The notes below the pieces were generated by a model. It searched no databases. It was not told the origin of the DNA and saw only the letters and a list, made by a program, of their open reading frames with translations. Positions 60,820 through 64,000 of a DNA stretch of 64,000 nt are shown one piece after another. Origin of the DNA: JAFDZV01 sp035549015 (GTDB lineage: Bacteria > Bacteroidota > Ignavibacteria > OLB7); NCBI GenBank assembly GCA_035549015.1, contig DASZRW010000019.1, positions 62,001 to 126,000 on the forward strand, read 5' to 3'. Position 1 is the stretch's first letter; the number at the start of each line of letters is the position of its first letter. Made by a program: the position numbers and the translations under genes.

Positions 60820-63381
60820 CTAACGCACGATGAGATGCCGAACGCTGGCCACTCCGGTTCGAGTTCGAATCACGAAGGAGTAGGTGCCCGATGGGAGACC
60901 CGGCACCGAGAACGGAACAACGTGCTCGCCTCCGGGCAGCCACTCCTCGGCCGCCACGGCCACCTCCCGCCCGGCGAGGTCCAGCACGGTAATGCGCACC
61001 CGATCGGTATGCGGCAGGCGGATCCGAATTGCGCCATCGCTCCCCGATGGGTTCGGGAATATCTCCGCCGCAAGCCCCGCGTTCGACTCATCCCCTCCAA
61101 CGGCCGCATCCGGAGTGCCCGGGCGCGGCGGGCCGCCATCGACCGTGATCAGCTGGGAGATGCAGCGGCCGATGTTGCAACTGTCCACGACCACTCCTCC
61201 CAGCACCAGCGTCGCCGTATCCGATGCCTTCAGGCTTTCCAGGTGCAGACAGAAAAGAATGCTGTCGTGCCGGTCGATATTGATGGGAAGCCCGGGCGTG
61301 GAGATACGCAACTGCTGGTTCCCCTGAACCCACGCCGTATCGGTAATCAACACACGGACATAGTACGGATTCGGTATCGCGAAGCATGTGTCGAACGGAC
61401 CGGCATGCACGCCGAGATGGAGCGCGCCGATCTTGAGAACGGACTCGATCGTTGTTTCCGTGACGGCCAGCACACGCGAGTCATAGACATCGCCGGAGGC
61501 CGCGGTCATCCGCATCAGCGTGACGTGTGCGCCCGGAACGATCCACCGGTGCAGCACCGGAATATGCATCGTGACCGTGGGGGTCAGCACAAAGGGGAGC
61601 GTCCCCTCGAAGGCATAGTCGGACGCACGGTCGCCCAGGAACTGTACGGAGACGATGGTGTCCACGCGCCGGCGGTTGTAGTAGTCCACGAACGTATGCT
61701 CGCTGTGCCCCGAACAAATCGTGGGAAGAATGAAGTCGGCATCGGCACAGGTGTTCACGTTCACCCTCACGCTGTCCAGATTGCTGCACCCGTTGGAATC
61801 CGTCGCGACTACATAGTATGTGGTTGGGGTGTTCGGCGAGGCAACCGGGCTGGCGCAATCCACGCAGCTCAGCCCGGCGATCGGCGTCCAGTGATAGTGC
61901 ACTCCCCCGGTTGCATTCAGCGTGACGGAGGAACCAAGGCAGAGGTCCACGTTCGGCCCGGCATCAACGATGGGCCGAACGGCCTCGCGTGTGCTGTGCA
62001 CGAGCTCCTGATTGCCGGCGACGAATCCGGCAGCGCCCGGAGTGGCTCCGTACGGGCCGTGTGCAAACACATCGGTCCCGTTCGCGCCACCGGCCGCAAC
62101 CACTGCGAGTGCCGAGGCCGGAGGGAGTGCCGTGGTCAACGAAACGGCCCCGCCGCCACCGCCGCCACCGGGGCCGGCATCCTGGTTGAAGACCGTGGTG
62201 CCGGCATCGGCACCGGCACCGCCGTGTACGTCCACCGTACTCGTGCCATTGAATGCAGCAACGCTCATCACCACGGACCCGCCGGCTCCGCCCCCGCCGC
62301 CGCCATCGTACGCCGCATCGGCCGCGTCGGCACCGGCTGCAACGATGCGGCCATTTGTCCCGGTGATGGCTGCGGCCTCGATGGCAATGATGCCGCCGCC
62401 GCGCGCGCCGCTGGTTCCCACGTTGTTGTTGTCGTGGCCGGCACCGCCGCCGCCGCCAAGGAAGAGGCGCCTGTTCGGCACGATGGCATAGCCCCCCAGC
62501 CCCTGGGCATGGCGATAGTCTCCGGCGTATCGGCCATCCCTGTAGGCATACCCCCCCAGGCCACCCGCGCCGCTGTTGCTCCCTCCTCCTCCGCCGGCAT
62601 TGTGATTGCCGCCGCCGCCCCCCGCATTTGCCGCGGCTCCGTGACCGGCGATATTGGGCGGCACGCCGAAGCCGGCAATTCCCTCACCCTTCAGTCCGTA
62701 ACGGTCCGGATTCTCCGGTCCCGCAAACGTCGTGTCGTAATAGGGAACAAACCCGGCGGCCTTCACCGTTCCTCCGCGGAACCCCATGCCGGTAACATTC
62801 ATGGAGCCGTCGATCCGCACGCTGCCCGTGGCTCGGAGCGCCAGCACACCACCGGTCTCGCCGTTCCACGGCGCGCAGGCAACCACAGCGGAGGAGGGAA
62901 TCACCACATCTCCGTATTCCGGAATGCGCACAAGCTGTACGTGGCCCTGAAGCGAATAGGTGTTGCTGAGATAGTGGGTGAGATGGATCGTGTCGCCGGT
63001 GATGAATCCGATACGATTCCATTCGTAGTTGCCGGCATTGTTGTAATCGGCAACGGAACCGTAGGCCGAGGTGCCGGAGGTATCGATCACGGCCCCCTGC
63101 ATCTGGATAATCATCACCAGATCGCCGGCGGCATACCCCTGCACATCACGGACGACGATCGATGCGCAATCACCGAAGGCAAGGACCGGCGTATAGAGAT
63201 TGATGACGCCGCTCTGCAGCCTATCCTGAGCGCGAACCAGCGTACCGGAGAAGAATAGAAGGATGGTGACAAAGGCCACCAGGCGGACGCAACGTACTGC
63301 TACCACGTCTGTTACCGTAGTTGGTTTTGGGTTGCGCGCCGGGTAAGAGAGGCGGGAGGGCTCCGCGGTATTCGCATACAT
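60820..63381 (-). CDS. Glycine-rich surface protein with T9SS type A sorting domain
   Basis: The 853-residue protein has an N-region of about 30 residues, then a signal segment (LVAFVTILLFFSG, cleavage near RAQ). A beta-rich domain follows (VQGYAAGDLVMIIQMQGAVI), then a glycine-rich region at about 245-410 with runs of five or more Gly, then an Ig/PKD-like domain with PNVDLCLGSSVTLNATGG and TTYYVVATDSNGCSNLDS. The last 80 residues are a T9SS type A sorting domain (EIFPNPSGSDGAIRIRLP ... LPSGTYSFVIRTRTG). It is probably exported to the cell surface as an adhesin or sheath protein. The start could also be a GTG nearer the hydrophobic part; ATG 63381 is the first suited Met. Confidence 0.82.
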   Translation of the reverse strand: MYANTAEPSRLSYPARNPKPTTVTDVVAVRCVRLVAFVTILLFFSGTLVRAQDRLQSGVINLYTPVLAFGDCASIVVRDVQGYAAGDLVMIIQMQGAVIDTSGTSAYGSVADYNNAGNYEWNRIGFITGDTIHLTHYLSNTYSLQGHVQLVRIPEYGDVVIPSSAVVACAPWNGETGGVLALRATGSVRIDGSMNVTGMGFRGGTVKAAGFVPYYDTTFAGPENPDRYGLKGEGIAGFGVPPNIAGHGAAANAGGGGGNHNAGGGGGSNSGAGGLGGYAYRDGRYAGDYRHAQGLGGYAIVPNRRLFLGGGGGAGHDNNNVGTSGARGGGIIAIEAAAITGTNGRIVAAGADAADAAYDGGGGGGAGGSVVMSVAAFNGTSTVDVHGGAGADAGTTVFNQDAGPGGGGGGGAVSLTTALPPASALAVVAAGGANGTDVFAHGPYGATPGAAGFVAGNQELVHSTREAVRPIVDAGPNVDLCLGSSVTLNATGGVHYHWTPIAGLSCVDCASPVASPNTPTTYYVVATDSNGCSNLDSVRVNVNTCADADFILPTICSGHSEHTFVDYYNRRRVDTIVSVQFLGDRASDYAFEGTLPFVLTPTVTMHIPVLHRWIVPGAHVTLMRMTAASGDVYDSRVLAVTETTIESVLKIGALHLGVHAGPFDTCFAIPNPYYVRVLITDTAWVQGNQQLRISTPGLPINIDRHDSILFCLHLESLKASDTATLVLGGVVVDSCNIGRCISQLITVDGGPPRPGTPDAAVGGDESNAGLAAEIFPNPSGSDGAIRIRLPHTDRVRITVLDLAGREVAVAAEEWLPGGEHVVPFSVPGLPSGTYSFVIRTRTGVASVRHLIVR

Positions 63382-63772
63382 GGTATGCAGGAGCGTTCCA
63401 GCCGGGACGATTATAGTGCTTCGGGCGTCAATGATGCAAACGCTCGACACCTGCCCGCAGGTGCCGGCGTTGTGCAGGCGCACATCGGAGCACCGCATGC
63501 TCGTGATATGTGCCGGCGCCACGAATCGTCGCAGAGCCGCAGAGGAGCGCCGGAGTGCATTCTGCCGGAGTGCAGCCGCCGGAGTGCGGCAAACAGAGAT
63601 TCAAGATCCCTGCGCCGAACTGGCGCAGGCAACGGCCCGAGTGGTAGGACCCGGGAGAGCCGGCTACGTCGCAGGCAACGAGGTCGTACGGACAAGGCTC
63701 ACGGTGCAGCACGAGTATCCACGGAGAGGGAGAGCCGATGCCTGCCGGGCAGTTCAACAGCTGCGAGAGCCG
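63382..63772. other. Intergenic region between T9SS gene and topA
   Basis: These 391 bases have no convincing gene. They contain three copies of GCCGGAGTGC (63549, 63564, 63578) and the hairpin CTGCGCC-GAACT-GGCGCAG (63610-63628), which lies about 145 bases past the topA stop on the minus strand and may terminate it. Confidence 0.55.
63549..63587. repeat. Three short direct repeats
   Basis: GCCGGAGTGC occurs at 63549-63558, 63564-63573 and 63578-63587, with 15- and 14-base spacing. It could bind a regulator of the downstream T9SS gene or be chance in GC-rich sequence. Confidence 0.4.
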
Positions 63773-64000
63773 CTACTTCTTTTTCTTCGGCGCACTCTTC
63801 GTTGCTGCACGCTTCGTTGTGCCGGCCCCCTTGGCTGCGGAGCTCTTCGTAGTTGCGGCCGCACCGTTGGATGGGGCTGCGCTCTTCTTCGCCGGAGCCT
63901 TTCGAGCAGGCTTCCCCTTCTTCTCCGGCGGGTTCGCGGCACGTTCGGCAATCAGCCTCACCGCATCCTCCAGAGCAATCTCCTCCACGCTCACCCCCTT
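63773..64000 (-). CDS. topA: DNA topoisomerase I, C-terminal end (partial)
   Basis: Only the 3' end is inside the window; the gene continues past 64000. KGVSVEEIALEDAVRLIAER matches the end of the last TopA C-terminal zinc-type repeat (xGVxxxxIxLxxAxxLIxxK). It is followed by a 50-residue Lys/Ala-rich tail (KKGKPARKAPAKKSAA, ending PKKKK), as seen on TopA of several phyla, which improves DNA binding. The call rests on this short segment, so it is moderate. Confidence 0.68.
   Translation of the reverse strand, partial: KGVSVEEIALEDAVRLIAERAANPPEKKGKPARKAPAKKSAAPSNGAAATTKSSAAKGAGTTKRAATKSAPKKKK

Noticed and set aside
60857..60880. GGTTCGAGTTCGAATC resembling a tRNA T-arm
   Set aside because: It lies inside the T9SS gene coding for the C-terminus, and no acceptor, D-arm or anticodon arm can be paired around it.
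60766..63258. 830-codon plus-strand open frame
   Set aside because: It is antisense to the T9SS cargo gene, whose signal and sorting domains are clear. No domains are visible in the plus frame.
63428..63757. 109-codon minus-strand frame between the T9SS gene and topA
   Set aside because: It has no signal, motif or ribosome site and overlaps short direct repeats; composition is that of random GC-rich sequence.
1..64000. CRISPR array, prophage or rRNA
   Set aside because: A scan of spaced repeats and of gene content found none. The only regular repeats are the 12-base triplet at 34728, the short copies near 63549 and the pair at 58625/59884.

Overview
The window is about 60 percent G+C, densely coded, and looks like an ordinary chromosome. 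No tRNA, rRNA, CRISPR array, insertion sequence or prophage gene was recognised. Gene content points to the Bacteroidota/Chlorobiota side of the tree, perhaps a Kapabacteria- or Ignavibacteria-like lineage. The signs are two proteins ending in type IX secretion (T9SS) sorting domains, DUF1573 proteins, the Bacteroidota-style order exbB-exbD-exbD-tonB, a carboxypeptidase-regulatory-domain TonB-dependent receptor, and a mix of strong and absent Shine-Dalgarno sites. The lineage is an inference; no marker gene settles it.

Layout. (1) 0.2-6.1 kb, minus strand: two tandem DUF1573 proteins, an exported TPR protein, a PstS-like lipoprotein, a methyltransferase-fold protein and a small membrane protein. 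(2) 6.3-11.7 kb, minus: a Ton energy-transduction region. exbB-exbD-exbD-tonB is followed by a hairpin and then exbD-tonB-tonB-like. The last gene encodes an exported protein with two TonB C-terminal domains. (3) 11.8-23.4 kb: STAS protein, MA-type peptidase, dtd, prmC, a T9SS cargo protein, an M1 aminopeptidase, a saccharopine-dehydrogenase-like enzyme, a GNAT enzyme, a TonB-dependent receptor, and a 75-residue membrane-anchored protein with a strong ribosome site and a strong terminator. (4) 23.5-30.8 kb, minus: a kynurenine-pathway operon. In order of transcription it encodes a lipoprotein, 3-hydroxyanthranilate dioxygenase, ACMS decarboxylase, a KynB-like cyclase, kynureninase, a DUF985 cupin, CsaA and kynurenine monooxygenase. 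Together these would take (formyl)kynurenine to 2-aminomuconate semialdehyde. Tryptophan dioxygenase is not here. (5) 31.0-34.5 kb, minus: a frameshifted Nudix gene, an M28 peptidase with a PDZ domain, a Bcp-type peroxiredoxin and a cupin.

(6) 34.8-58.6 kb, plus: the most unusual part, four large alpha-2-macroglobulin (A2M) family genes of about 1560-1660 codons. Three keep the Cys-x-Glu-Gln thioester motif, and their probable bait regions differ completely in sequence and length. The first gene has lost the thioester. A block of five small minus-strand genes (nucleotidyltransferase, VOC, SnoaL-like, DUF4287-like, DUF4253) separates the third from the fourth. No penicillin-binding protein 1C gene adjoins the array. 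(7) 58.6-64 kb: two copies of a 153/154-bp element start at the stop codons of the fourth A2M gene and of the next gene, a zinc-ribbon methyltransferase-like protein. Each carries three hairpins, and one stem shows a compensatory base-pair change. Then come a small exported protein, a glycine-rich T9SS-sorted surface protein, and the 3' end of topA at the right edge.
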